Source: Gnetum montanum
Lineage: Eukaryota; Streptophyta; Gnetopsida; Gnetales; Gnetaceae
Assembly: GCA_015680685.1 (NCBI GenBank)
Contig: MNCI01017692.1
Coordinates: 118,526-182,525, forward strand
Reading direction: 5' to 3'
Length of the DNA: 64,000 nt
Positions 35,131 through 46,544 of the stretch are shown piece by piece. The notes under the pieces were generated by a model that was given only the letters and a program-made list of their open reading frames with translations, did no database searches and was not told where the DNA came from. Numbering within the stretch: the first letter of the stretch is position 1; the number at the start of each line of letters is the position of its first letter. The position numbers were made by a program, and so were the translations under genes.

Positions 35131-35217
35131 AGTGGAAATGATATCAATGTTGAGGTTTGTACAACAATATTAATGATATTCACTTAGATCTAAATAATGC
35201 ACATTCCACAAACAAAG

Positions 35218-35235
35218 TTCCCAACAACGGTGCCA
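35218..35235 (-). other. Primer-binding site of RE5
   Basis: On the minus strand TGGCACCGTTGTTGGGAA, one base from the LTR; it differs from the tRNA-Asp complement by transitions only. Confidence 0.7.
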
Positions 35236-35236
35236 A

Positions 35237-36172
35237 TGATGAGCAGCGAGGTACCCCTACATCCAACCATACGAATCATAAAGCGTTCATGCGCAATTTA
35301 GTCAAATTACATGGACTTTATTTTTTCAAGTGCACTAGTCTTTTAGGAAGTGAATCTAGCCTTAAGGTCAATCATTACCTTCCTAATTACACTTGTGATG
35401 TTTGTTGGTATGGTTAAGTGTAACTGAGGCATTAGATTTTTATCATTTTATGTTTTATAGTTTGGTGCTTGAAATGTAGATAAAAGGAATTTGATTAACT
35501 AATCTAAATTAATTAATTAACTAACATTTAACTAATATTAACATAAGCATCCAATCCAACTTTCTGTACATGTCCTAAACCCATGTATCCGTTGTTGGGT
35601 GACCAAACACTATGCTACTAGGCATACCAAGCAATAATGCTATTGGGATTACCAAGGGAATACATGTTACACTCAAAGTGGTCATACTTATGTGTGTAAT
35701 CTATCTTGCTTAATTGGCTCATTAATGTAATAACTAAAAAATATTTAATAACTAATTGAAAACATTTAATAAATAATTAAGAATAGTAATTGCATAAATG
35801 AAATAGCTAATTTATCCAAAGTGTTGCAAGGTTTATTAGAAAGCTCATCTTTATTGCCACACACACTGTCATGCTTAGGTACAACAATGCTCGAATAAAT
35901 ATCCATACACTCAATGACTCTTACTATGGGCACTTGAAGGAAAAATTCTAACTTTCAAATGAAAAAAATGCAAGAGCTCCACTGCAACTACAATCTCTTA
36001 TGTCATAAATGCAACTACAAGCATGTATTTATAGTTGACACATGATACTACATCAACAGTGCCTTGTCAACACATCGTAAGATGCATCAACTAGGCCTCA
36101 TTGATGAGGCCTAGTCGACGAGGCTACATCAATGAGGCCTCATTGACATAGCCAACTTAATGCAACTCATCA
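35237..36172 (-). repeat. 5' LTR of RE5 (936 bp)
   Basis: Plus-strand ends TGATGAGC and AACTCATCA. U3 (about 36050-36165) holds an array of GATGAGGCC, GGCCTCATTGATG and TAGTCGACGAGG words, unlike the GATATC arrays of RE4. No 3' partner was found. RE3 integrase sequence starts at 36173. Confidence 0.85.
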
Positions 36173-36990
36173 CCTACCATGAGGATCTTAATGGTTGTAC
36201 TTCTTCCAACATAGTAGCCCCTACAAGGACCCTCATAAGCATCTTAGAGAACATGCAGTTGATCATCATTAGGTACGCACCATTGAACTAGGCCATTGAC
36301 GCACACCTTGTAAAGGTGTCCATTGATTTCCATGAAGTGTCTTTCCTGGTGAAGAAATTATTATTTCTTCCTATTGTCCCACTCCTGTGAAATCTCCTAA
36401 GTGAGAAGGTAGGTGAGAATGTCATCATATTAATTGATTTCAGTGGGCACTTGTTCAATTATAGCCCCAAAAAAGAGGAGTTCATTAGGAAACTAATCAT
36501 AAAGTAGGCTCTTCTCCTCTTTGTTGTTCCATCTCAACTAAGATAAGTGGTCAGTAACAACATTCTTAGTTCCCTTATGATCTACCATGGTTAGATCAAA
36601 TTCTTGCAAGATCACCATCCACTGTATGACATAGGCACTCACCATTGGCATATTCATCAAGAACTAGATTACACTGTGGTTCGTGTGCACAAACATCTTA
36701 TGCCCAAGCACATAGTACCTAAATTTTTCTAAGAAATACACCACTTCCATCAATTCTTTCTTTGTGGTGGTATAGTTTAGTTGTGCATCCACAATGTTTT
36801 TTCTCACATAGTGGATGTACTAAATATGTTTTTGATCATATAATTGTGTGATCACAACTACCACAACATAATTGAATACATACATCATGATGTGGAAGGG
36901 TCTAGACTAGTCAGGTGCTCATAGAATTGGAGTTTCCATGTACTTTTGCTTGAGTTCCTGGAATGCATGCTCGCATTCCTTAGTCTAGAC
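36173..36990 (-). pseudogene. RNase H and integrase start of RE3
   Basis: Minus strand: RNase H region with FHIMMYVFNYVV in place of TDASNY (about 36900-36860), HYVLGHKMFVHTNHSVI-like residues (36720-36660), VDHLS-like end near 36540, then the start of integrase with LHVLEDAYEGPCRGYYVGR-like residues (36250-36190). It stops at 36173, corresponding to RE4 position about 17835, where RE5 is inserted. Confidence 0.75.
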
Positions 36991-37800
36991 AAATAGAGCA
37001 TCCTTCTTTGTTAGATCCACCAATGATTTGAAGATCTTAGAGAAATTCTTGATGAAGCACTGGTAGTAGCTTGTGTGGCCAAGGAATGATGTCATATCTT
37101 TAATTGTTTTTGACTATCGGGTAATTCCTTGGATGATCCTTATTTTTTCAAGGTCCACCTCAATCCCTTTCAAAGAAATTTTGTGCCCCAAAATAATGTC
37201 CTCCTGGACAATCAAGTGGCTTTTTTGCTAGTTAAGCCTAAGGTTTGTCTCTATGCACCTTTTCAACACTTGCTCAAGACAGTCCAAGGCTTACTCAAAT
37301 GTAGCCCCATAGGTGGAAAAGTCATCCATGAAGACTTCCACCCTACTACCAATTTGTTATTGGAAAATGCTCAAGATAATGCATTGGAATGCTACAAGGA
37401 CATTGCATAGGCCAAACGACATTTTTTTGTATGCAAAAGTCCCCCGGGGACTCATGATTGTAGTTTTAGCCTAATCCTCCAATGCTATCTGGATTTGGTT
37501 ATAGCCACTATAACCATCCAAAAAGCTATAATAGTAATGCCCAAAAATTGTGTCCAATACTTGGTTCACAAATGGTAAAGGAAAATGGTCCTTGTATGTT
37601 GCCATATTCAATAGCCTGAAATCAATACAAATCCTCCATTTCCCACCTTTCTTTAGCACTATCATAAGTCGACTAACCCACTCACTATTTGTTATAGGGG
37701 AGATGAACCTCGCCTTGATGAGTTGTTCAATCTTCTCTTTGACGATTTGCTTCAGTTTGGGGTTCAACCATAGCTACTACTACCTTTTTGGTTTAATGGA
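36991..37800 (-). pseudogene. Reverse transcriptase of RE3
   Basis: Minus strand from about 37790: NPKLKQIVKEKIEQLIKARF, SEWVSRLMIVLKKGGKWRIC, IDFRLLNMATYKDHFPLPFV, YYSFLDGYSGYNQIQIALED, all in one frame (37767-37471), then the catalytic box VEVFMDDFSTYG at about 37350-37315 with both Asp intact. It is the best preserved RT of the window, although frame changes and stops interrupt it after 37471. The end is marked by LGHTSYYQCFIKNF-like residues near 37060. Confidence 0.85.
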
Positions 37801-38049
37801 GAAATTTGTGTAGATGTGATGCTGGCATATCCTTGGATTGATTCTAGTTAGCTCATGACATGACCAAGTAAAGGCTATTGGCCATTTATTAACCACCTCT
37901 AACAACTTCTGTTTTGCACAAGAGAAAGGTTGGCATTGATAATGACTGGCTTTCCATTTCTTAAAAAATAATATTTCATTCTAGCTAGTAGAGTTTTTAA
38001 CTCAAGTAGCTCCTATTTAAAGCTCTCAGGGATTTTTAACTCTCCCTAA

Positions 38050-38780
38050 TTGGTGTCACTGGGTTCATTGGAGAGTTGGTGATGGATTTGCTCTGTTACA
38101 TCCATGCCCTTAATCTAGGCACTTTTTAGGCTCTAAATTTGTTCTATGCACAATGTTGAACTACTTTCAGATTTAACTATCAACCACTGGACACCCTTCT
38201 ATTTTCTGGTTGTTGCATATAGGCACCTCTGAATCTCTATGACATCTACACACTACCTGCATGCTGTGATTGTTATACTTTTAACTATCCATCATTGCTA
38301 CATGTAGTGGCACCCTATGTCACTATACACAATGCATGAAATGTGCTTCCTCTTTATTTTTTCAAAGTCATTTTCCTTAGAAATCTCCAAGGAGAGGTCT
38401 CTAATTCTTAGTTGTGCATCAATTGTACTCAGCCAAGGCCTTTCCATGATGATTGGGAAGTCTCCCTTACAATTATCTATCCAAATCACTAGGAAGTTAG
38501 TAGGATAGGATCACCCACAAATAGTGATCACAATATCCTCCACCAATCCCAAGGAAACATTAATGGATTAATCTACTAACTCAAGAAGAATGTTTCTCTT
38601 CTTAAGAGGAGGTAGGTTCCATGCTTTGTACATTTTATGAGAGATCAAATTGACACTAGAATCTAAGTATAGAAGAGCCTTGCTAGGTTCATTTCTAGTG
38701 ATTTACAAGTAAATGAGATGACTCCTAAGATTAGATCTCTTCCTAGGAAGGTGGCTAGCCTTTATCTAATTTGTAACCTC
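38050..38780 (-). pseudogene. Protease region of RE3
   Basis: Minus strand: ITRNEPSKALLYLDSSVNLI (about 38710-38650) where the DSG triad has become DSS with an inserted codon; then after stops DNCKGDFPIIMERPWLSTID (38480-38420), SLEISKENDFEKIKRKHISC (about 38400-38340). The order equals RE4. The G-to-other change in DSG would inactivate it. Confidence 0.78.
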
Positions 38781-41332
38781 ATCAACCAACATTACAGTAT
38801 GCACTTTGGGAGGCATTTTTTTTGAAGGGATCTCGAAGGATGTTGTGGAGGAGGAAGGAAAAGTAGGGTTAGTAGCTACAAGTGTTTGTGAGGGCTTAGT
38901 AGGATCGTTGGTTCAAAAAAATGATCATTTTTAGGCTTAGTATCCAAACCATTGGGTTGGGGAGCCAGTTGTAAGTTAATAGCCCTTGTGTTATTTCTTT
39001 GTTACGATCGGGCTAGAATTTCTCCCTACATGGATGGAGTGGGTGGAAATTGAGTTGAGGGTGGAGGTACAGGTGCAGAACAATGAGGAGGGTAATATGG
39101 AAATGGGGACTTCCTTCTTGAAGATTGTACTCTATAATACTCAGAAGGGTACTAGTGGTGTTGAAAAGAGACATGACTAGAAGAGTCACATGGAGAAATG
39201 GGTTGATGAACATACTACCTATATGGATTTGGCTACCAGTAAGGATATTATTGCATTGGTGGTAGCATCTCCCATGACTACTAGTACTACTTGTGAGGTT
39301 GAAGTGGAGCTCCACTTGGATAGTAGGTTTATTGGTGGAATTGCCTGTAGTTGCCTTGAGGATAAGGAGACCTCCTAGGTGCTTGCCTTTTTTCCAATCT
39401 AGGATTTAGAGCATACATCCCAAATTCCTGCAAGTGTAACATAACTAAGCAACATCCCTTAGGATGCTTGTATTGGTAGTTGTCACATCCACCATATCAT
39501 CTATCTTGGAATCCACAACCTCTTTAATGGCAACAACTTTGCCATTATCCCTCTAAAGGGCACATTTAGCTTCCTTCATTCAGTCTTAGTTATGACCACT
39601 ACCTTGCTCTTTGGACTCCTCTGCAATTCATAGAGAAATTTGGAACTTTTCATCTAAACAATCCAACATTTTGTCTATCTTGGCCAGTATTTCAAAAGCA
39701 AATTTTTATATTTGCAAAGTCTTGCATTGCACCACTTCATCAAGTGGTGCCTCCTCCTCATTATCACAAAATCAAACCTTCCTTTTGCAAATGGAAGGGT
39801 CTCAATTGTACTCCTCTATACTTTTCCTTTTCTCAACTCATCTTCTTCTTTGGCCACTTACTTGATCAGCCTTTGGATCTAATAGGCTTTTAACTCTGAA
39901 AGCCTCCCATGGGCATAGACCCTAAGAGTTCTCCTTGTTTCTGTTCGAAGCCCATCTATAATATGATGGAGCTACTACCTTTGAGAAAATCCATGACTTG
40001 GACATCAATGCAACAATGCGTAATATTTGCCCATGGCCCATCCAAGGATTCATGTGTTCCTTGCTTCCACCCTTAGATTTTCTTCCTTAGGTTAGACACT
40101 TGGGAGAATGTTTGATACTCATCATTGAAGAGTTTAAGCATCATACTTCAATGTTTGATTGATTCCAATTCTAAGGACTAATACCAACTTTTAGCCTCCT
40201 TGATGAGTGTCCTAGGGAATAGCTTCAATTTCTACCATTCGTTCTCCATGTTTTGTAAGGCACATGCATAGTAAAAGGCTTCGAGATGGTTCTGTGGATC
40301 ACAATCATGTCCTCCTTCAAAATTAAGGATACTTTTCATGTCCAAGCATTTGATTTGGCTATCTTTAATGTTCCTGGTTGGAATCCTTATGGCCTTAATA
40401 GTATTCAGCATATTTTTGGTTGTAAGCAAAGGCTCATCATAGTTCTAGCCCTTATGATGACCATGATGCCTATGATGCCCCCTACTGTTCCTTCTTTGTT
40501 GGATCATCCTTAATTTCCCATGCCTTGGTCTTTAATATTCCAGCAAGTTGTATAATCATCTCTATCCCACCAGTCACCTTCATCACGGTCTCTCCCTTTG
40601 TGGCCTTGATTGGAGTTGGAGGAGGAAGATGATGAGATGAAGAAGGTAAAGAGAAAGGAGGAAAAGCACCTGAATGGTGCCTACTACTCCCTCTTCTTTG
40701 GTCCAAGCCACAATCACCATGTTTGTCATTATTATGGTGTCTATCATTATTCCTACCTTGGCTCCCTCCTTTAGAGCCCCCATGGTCATGGGACCCATTC
40801 TTTTCCAAACTAGGATTGTTTACAGTTCATTGTAAATTTTGGTTAAAGGCCCCTTCATTAAAGAGAAGGGAAGGAGAGTCAGTGTTTTGAGAATTCCCTG
40901 AGAATGGATCCTCTCCTTCCTTTTGGCCTAGTAGGAACAAGGGGTTTGTGAACCATTGCCCTTTAATACCTCATAGCAAGCCTCCATATATCAATCTTTT
41001 CTTCGTTGTGCATCAGTGGGATGATAATCCTAGTAGTTATGATCTTGCACAACATACTCAACATTGAGCCCATGGATGCCTAATCTCATAAGATTGTTGA
41101 GCAGCATCATAGGAATTGATCGATCGAGAGGCAACACGATGTTGCCCTCCATATCCCTCCACCACAGTTATTCACCCTGGTGCAAGATGAAGGTGAAATT
41201 TGGAATATACTCATTTGGATGAGTGTAGATCACTTTGCATTGTTGGGGCATAGGTGGTTTTGGGCCTTCTTACCCTTGATTAGAATTTTTATTGAATAGT
41301 GGTGGAGAATCTTCCCTACAAGAAGAAGCCAT
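38781..41332 (-). pseudogene. gag of RE3
   Basis: The start is ATG at 41332 on the minus strand (MASSCRED), about 130 bases after the primer site. The N-terminal block CKVIYTHPNEYIPNFTFILH and RDMEGNIVLPLDRSIPMMLL is well kept (41250-41110). A D/H/G/S-rich hinge follows (40800-40540), then TRNIKDSQIKCLDMKSILNF and EGGHDCDPQNHLEAFYYACA (40380-40260), the capsid core (40200-40000), a Cys/His motif and a P/Y-rich linker with NPYR.YVHQPISPCDSS-like text (39260-39000). Stops and frame changes are numerous. The linker region is continuous here, unlike in RE2. Confidence 0.8.
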
Positions 41333-41460
41333 GTTAGTTCTTGTGAGAAATAATGTGTTTTGTTATTATCATTTTTCTTAATGATTTCGACTTTAAGTTT
41401 TGTTACAACATCTTTGGATAATTTTACTAACTTCTAGGTAGTGCATGTAGCTAACTAAAG

Positions 41461-41478
41461 TTCCTAGAAAAAATGCCA
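41461..41478 (-). other. Decayed primer-binding site of RE3
   Basis: On the minus strand TGGCATTTTTTCTAGGAA next to the LTR; only the first five and last few bases still match the family site. Confidence 0.5.
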
Positions 41479-41479
41479 A

Positions 41480-42317
41480 TGATGAGCAGTGAGCAATCCC
41501 TACACCCAACCATACAAATTACTATCATTCACTAAGTGATCCAATCGAATTCTATAGACTTTAGCTCTCTAAGTACACATGATCTAGGCAGTGAATCTCA
41601 AGGACATTATTATTATCTTTCCAATTCTACTTGTGAGGTTCAAGGATATGATTAAATGTGACTAAGACACATGATTTGTATAATTTTTATATTTTTCATT
41701 AAATTCACCTAAGTGTAGAAAATAAGATAATTAAATGTTTAATTAATATACTAAATAAGTAATGCCTTGACTAATCCTAACATAAGTATTTGTTTCCATC
41801 TACTGTACACATCCTAAACATGTTGCAACACTACTAGGTTACCAATTGTAAATGCTATTGGGATTACCAAGCATTAACATATGCTCAAGATGGTTGTACT
41901 TATGCACATTAATTACTTGCTATTAATTAATTAATTAAATGAATTTAAATAAATTACATAAGTAGTAAATGCATTAAGGAAATATTATGTTAAGTTCAAC
42001 TATTACAAGGTTTATTAAGAAAGCTCATCTTTACTGCCATTCACACTAAGGTGTCCAAGTATATTAATGCTTGAATGAAGATCTGTACACTTCTCAACTC
42101 CTACTGTGGACACTTAGAAAATATTTTAACTCTAAAATAAACAAATTGTGACTATGCTAGTTAATAACAAATGTCATAAATGCAGATGGAACATGCATTA
42201 ATATAGGTAAGACCACACACTCTATCAATGCATCAATTCATGCATCAACAGGTACGCATCAACGAGATCATGTTAACGGGATCACATCAATGTAGACAAG
42301 CCCACAATGATTCATTA
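41480..42317 (-). repeat. 5' LTR of RE3 (838 bp)
   Basis: Plus-strand ends TGATGAGCAG and GATTCATTA (family CATCA). It pairs with 8537-9357 over its full length. After it, GTTAG and RE2 linker sequence follow. Confidence 0.82.
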
Positions 42318-43691
42318 GTTAGATTGATGAACCAGATATTAGTTGATGTGCATAAGAATTGGGATCCATTCGTGAGGTAGTGAGTCTATGATACTCTAGT
42401 GGATAATAATAACAGGAGGTATGGACTGAAGCAATTCCTAAAGAGATTGAACATTGCATGTAATATCCATAAGGATCTAGTTGCTTATATGAATATTGCT
42501 ATCTTGGTGATCACATTTACCATACTTGTGGTTGTTGCCACCACTAATATTGCTCTTGTGGTTGAGGGTAGGCTCCTCTTAGATAATATGATGATTGATA
42601 AGATTAGCGAAAGTTACCTTGTGAGTAAGGTAATTCTCTTGGCATCTGTTTCTTGATGAATTTTGGATTAAGCACATATGCCCTAAACTCTTGTAAGTGA
42701 GTAATAGGGAAACATCCCTTAGAATGTTCATATTGGCATACTTTGCATCCTTCTTCATCTTTTGAACTAAATTCTAACTTTTTTAACTACAGAAACTTTT
42801 CCTTTATTTGTAATTCTTTCATCTATTATCTCTTCTTTTCTTCCTTTTTTTGTTCTTATTCAAAGTTTGTTTAATCTTTTCCACTACAATTTTAAGTGTA
42901 GTAGCAAATTTTTCATCCACTAAATCCCACATTTTCTATACCTTTTTCACAATTTCATTGATTGATTTTTGGATAGGTAAAGTCTTCTTTTGAATGGCAT
43001 CCTCCAAAGTTTCTTCTTCTTATCTGTTGCACATTCTTACATCCCTTTTTCTTATTACGAGCTCTCGATTGTGCTCTTCTGTTGATTCTCTTTTTCTTAA
43101 TTCTCCTTCCTCTTTGACCACTTTTTCTATTAGTCTTTGGATTTAATGGGCTATCATTTTTGATAATTTTCCTTGGGCATATACCCTAAGATTTTTTCTT
43201 GTTTTGTTTCATAACCCATTAGCAATGTGTCGTAGTTGCTTCCTATAAGAAAAACTATGGCCCACCTATGTAGTAATGGATAACATTTGTCCATTACTAC
43301 ATCAAGGAGTTCATGTGTCTCTTGTTTCCATCCTTGAATCTATTTTCTTAAATTGGACACTCTTGAATAAGTTTAATATTATCATTGAAGAGCTTTAGCA
43401 TGGTACCTCATCTTCAAATCAATTTTGTTTCTAAGGATTTGTACCAACTCTCCACTTCTTTAATAAGTGTTATGGGAAACAATTTCAATTTCTACTAATC
43501 ATTTTCAATGTTTTAAAGGGCACATGCATTGTGGAATGTTGGAGATGATGTTGTGGATATGCATTGTATACACCTTCAAACTTGGAAATGTTGTTCATAT
43601 CTAGCCACTTGATGTGACTATCCCTTACATGTCTGATAGGGATATACACTACTTCTCTTATATTAATTATATTATGAGTGGCCAATAGCGG
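42318..43691 (-). pseudogene. Middle and end of RE2 gag
   Basis: Minus strand from 43691: the segment ATHNIINIREVVYIPIRHVR and WLDMNNISKFEGVYNAYPQH (about 43680-43550) equals SMLDIIEAMRIPTRH...LDMNNIPRFEGGYNAY of RE4. The capsid core (43480-43280) and a K/E-rich part follow, then the P/Y/Q linker to 42318. RE3 interrupts it there and the linker resumes at 8536. Stops are frequent. At the 5' side it is cut by the solo LTR RE7. Confidence 0.75.
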
Positions 43692-45393
43692 TAAAACACC
43701 ACGAAATTTTGGCCTAGCACTTTTAGACAAGAATCAAGTTAAGTCATGCTACTACCCAACATGAGTACAGCGTGATCAAACTTGGAGGCCTCCGAAACAG
43801 CCTCCAATGGCCCATGATTCAACAGGCAAGGTCCCCTCGGGGCCCACAAGAAACTACACCAGCTTCTAGCATCCAGAATCAAAAGTTTCGTGTTCAAAAT
43901 GTTTGGTTTTGGCTAAGTACACTTTGGTTACTTTTTTAGACATTGCACATCATAAGGATCAGCGTCACCAACTTTTGGAACCCCAAAATTGAGTCAAAAT
44001 AGGCTGAAATCGGGCACAAGGACCCTCCATGACCTTCACCAAGGTCCCTAGCAGCTCCCAGCCTCTAGAAAATCAAGATTTGGGCCTCAAATATGCCATT
44101 TTAACTTGGTGACGCTAGGGTTATTTTTTCAGACGTTGCACAGCGTAAGGATTAGCGTCACCAACTTTTAGAGCCCCAAAACTGAGCCAAAACGATTTGA
44201 TTTCAAGGGTGCAAGTCATCCTCAGGGTCCACTATTGATAACTATGGGTCCCAGCCTTCAAAAATTCTAGATTTCTGCTCAAATTTGCAAGTTTTGGAGG
44301 TCACATTGTAGGTCACACTGTAGGTCACGCTGGGCAAATTTTTCTTGTTGTACATTTCATTATAAATCCCCATTTGTGGGCATGTCAAGCCCTCATGGTC
44401 TAAAAACAACAAAAATATATATATATAATTTTTCAAGCAATCCGGAGCTAGAGTTAATCCTTCTAAATAATCCTTCTAAATTTTCTTTCTAAATTTTTAT
44501 CGCTTGAGGGCTTTTTTTTCTAATTTGTTTGTATTTTCATGGGCTTGAATGACCCACAAATTGTAAAATACATTGAACCTGGTCAAAGAATGCAATTTCC
44601 AGCACACATCCAACTCTTGCCAACTATCCATGGGACACATGTCACTAGATCTGTTTTCCTCTCCCCTCCCAGCCGTTGATTCCATTCTTGAAAACCCTAG
44701 CCAAACCCTAGCCCAACCCTATAAATACCCTATCAATTCACACAAACTAGAGGAGGCAAAAAGAAGAAGATGGAGGGAGGCAAAAATTGGAGAGATTGGC
44801 AATTCTGAAAAATTGGAGAGATTGGCAATTCTAAAAAATTGGAGAGATTGGCAATTCTAAAAAAGGACAGAACTTGCAATCCTTGGGCACTCGGCACATC
44901 TGATTGTTGGCTTCCAAGTTTTTCTCACGTTCATCCCATTTCATTGTCGCATCATCGTGTCATATCATTCCGGGGCTAGGCGTTTGACTTGCCATCCACA
45001 CATGTGCAACTATGCTTTGACCGGTGCATATTCCTATTTGAACAATACAATATAGTTTCATCATTGCCTCCTATGTACATTATTTACTTTGGTTTATGCT
45101 TTGTTTACAATATAGCTCTATTTATGCTTTATTTATAATTCAGTACGCTCTATTTACATTTCATATCGCCATTTGCATTCCGTTTACATCCCGTTTACAA
45201 TAACCCTAGCGCTAGCCGTAGCTTACGCTCAGGGAAGTCCTTGGTTGATTTGCGTGCAGACCATCCAAGGTACTCTACCTTCATTTTTTTTCCAACTTGC
45301 CCTCGGGCAAAGGCAGGGTCAGCTGTGGCTACCCGACAATCTCTCGGTGTCTGTTTCCCTTCTAGCCTTACACCGACGATTTAGGACAGTACA
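43692..45393 (+). repeat. RE7: solo LTR of an RE6-related family (1702 bp)
   Basis: It starts TAAAACACCACGAAATTTTG (the family has TGAAACACCACAAAATTT) and ends ACAGTACA (family GGTACA), with the same TATA box (TATAAATACC, 44720-44729) and a well matched R/U5 (45180-45393 against 29640-29445 on the minus strand). No internal sequence follows at 45394; RE2 gag resumes. Flanks AGCGG (43687-43691) and AGGTG (45394-45398) match at three of five bases. This is the product expected from recombination between the two LTRs of one element. Confidence 0.8.
44782..44868. repeat. 26-base tandem repeat in RE7
   Basis: Three near-identical units of about 26 bases containing TTGGAGAGATTGGCAATTCT, just after the TATA box and so in R or U5. 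Not seen in the RE6 LTRs. Confidence 0.85.
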
Positions 45394-45649
45394 AGGTGTT
45401 CTTCTTGACCTTTAGGTTCATAGGCTCTATTGTGATTATGACTCCTTTGCTGCTCATAATGCTCTCTTTCTTCATGCCTAATTCTATCTCATCTTTGTCT
45501 ATAATCATCCTCTTTATCATGAGGATACCTTCTCCAATGTATTTTTCTCACATGATCTCTTCTTCTCTCCCTATCATGCTCTCTTGTTCTTTGTTCCCTC
45601 TTATTCGATTTCAAAGATGAATGTGAGGAAAAAGTAGAAGTAGTTAAGT
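45394..45649 (-). pseudogene. N-terminal hinge of RE2 gag
   Basis: Minus strand reading is R/E/H/D-rich (like REHDREEEIM, then RDYRQR-like residues) and runs into EPKGQEEHL at 45394, where RE7 interrupts; the RE4 counterpart is 13480-13590. At about 45650 it changes to LTR sequence, so the first 600 bases of gag, the primer site and U5 are missing. Confidence 0.6.
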
Positions 45650-46354
45650 GTATTCATAATGAGAGATGAGAATAAAATCTAAATCTAAATGATAACAGAA
45701 TGTAAATCTATTTTATCCTATGGTAATGAGCATCCATTCCTATCTTGTCATATACATCTTGGGCTCATGTAACCATTACTAAGATTACCAAGTGAGTTCA
45801 CTACTAAGAGAATCAAGTGAAACTACTACAAGGTTACCAAACGATTACACTTAATGCTTGAAACTAGTCGTACTCATTCCGCCTTACTAATGAACATAAG
45901 AAAAGTAAAGCATTTCAGAAATGTAAAGAACTAAACTAAAGTAAACACATTGAAGAAGTGAAAATTAAACTAAGGAAAATGACTAAGTAAAACTAAAGAA
46001 ACTAAGTGTAGTGTCACAATGGTGAGAAAAAATCTCAATCTTTATTTCTCTTTATGAATTGTGCCCAAGTACAATCCACTCAAACAAATATTCCATACAG
46101 CTATGCAACACCATACTACGGGCATTCACTTTATCACTAAGTCTAAGTTACAAAAACAAACTGTAAGAATTTCACTAAGGATGGAATGAAAGTTATTTGT
46201 CTGATGCGATCAAGTATTGGTATTTATAGGGTTGACTAAGATCCTCTACATCGCATCAATGATGACGTATGCAAGGTTGCAATGTCATAGATACAATATC
46301 ATAAATGCAATATCATAGATATGATATCGTGAGCTATTTCTAAAAGGTTTATCA
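45650..46354 (-). repeat. 5' LTR remnant of RE2
   Basis: Matches the middle and U3 of the RE9 LTR (the GGTAATGAGCATCCATTCC region near 45720, CTTTATTTCTC near 46040, a TATTTATAGGGTTGAC TATA region near 46220, and a GATATC array at 46250-46330). The side toward gag lacks about 200 bases of LTR. The outer end is probably TTTATCA at 46354. No duplicate flank could be checked. Confidence 0.65.
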
Positions 46355-46544
46355 ATTAGTACATGAGGCTTAAATGATAGCTAAGAGGCCCTCCTAGCAA
46401 CACAAATGTTACTATATGATTGTTCAGTAGTAATCACATAGACAACACCTCCATGAATTAAATGAAGAACTTTAAATCTATGAATATAAAAATAATTGTT
46501 GCTACTAGAAAATAAAAAATAAGAAATGGAGTGAAAAATATGAA

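Larger units (their letters stand above)
21713..36172 (-). mobile_element. RE5: Athila-like element, 3' end deleted
   Basis: Minus strand: 5' LTR (36172-35237), primer site, gag, protease, RT interrupted by RE6, RNase H and integrase up to the middle of the catalytic core (21713). Its own integrase C-terminus, third ORF and 3' LTR are absent. Its LTR starts against RE3 integrase sequence at 36173, so it is inserted in RE3. A deletion joining RE5 integrase to the RE3 third ORF explains the missing parts. Confidence 0.65.
8537..42317 (-). mobile_element. RE3: Athila-like element hosting RE4 and RE5
   Basis: Its LTRs at 8537-9357 and 41480-42317 resemble each other more than any other LTR here, sharing long runs such as the TTAATTAATTAATTAAATG segment and its surroundings. 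Flanking 5-base sequences are GTTGA (8532-8536) and GTTAG (42318-42322); both derive from GTTGG by a G-to-A change, which fits an old target duplication. RE2 linker sequence resumes on both sides. The body holds gag, protease, RT, RNase H and an integrase start (41332-36173), then RE5, then third-ORF sequence (21712-9600) itself split by RE4. Confidence 0.75.
6715..46354 (-). mobile_element. RE2: outermost Athila-like element, in pieces
   Basis: RE2 is the host of most nested insertions. Read on the minus strand it has a 5' LTR remnant (46354-45650), gag N-terminal part (45640-45394), solo LTR RE7, the middle of gag and the linker (43691-42318), RE3, then protease and RT (8536-6715), where RE1 interrupts it. 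The two sides of RE3 join in the same linker that is continuous in RE5 (about 32830-32990). The gag 5' end, primer site and U5 are deleted. The 3' half is outside the window. Confidence 0.75.

Noticed and set aside
44242-44436. Short open frames inside RE7
   Set aside because: They lie in the U3 of a solo LTR and are not seen in the RE6 LTRs.
45173-45620. Two open frames across the end of RE7
   Set aside because: One lies in the R/U5 of the solo LTR and the other is antisense to RE2 gag.
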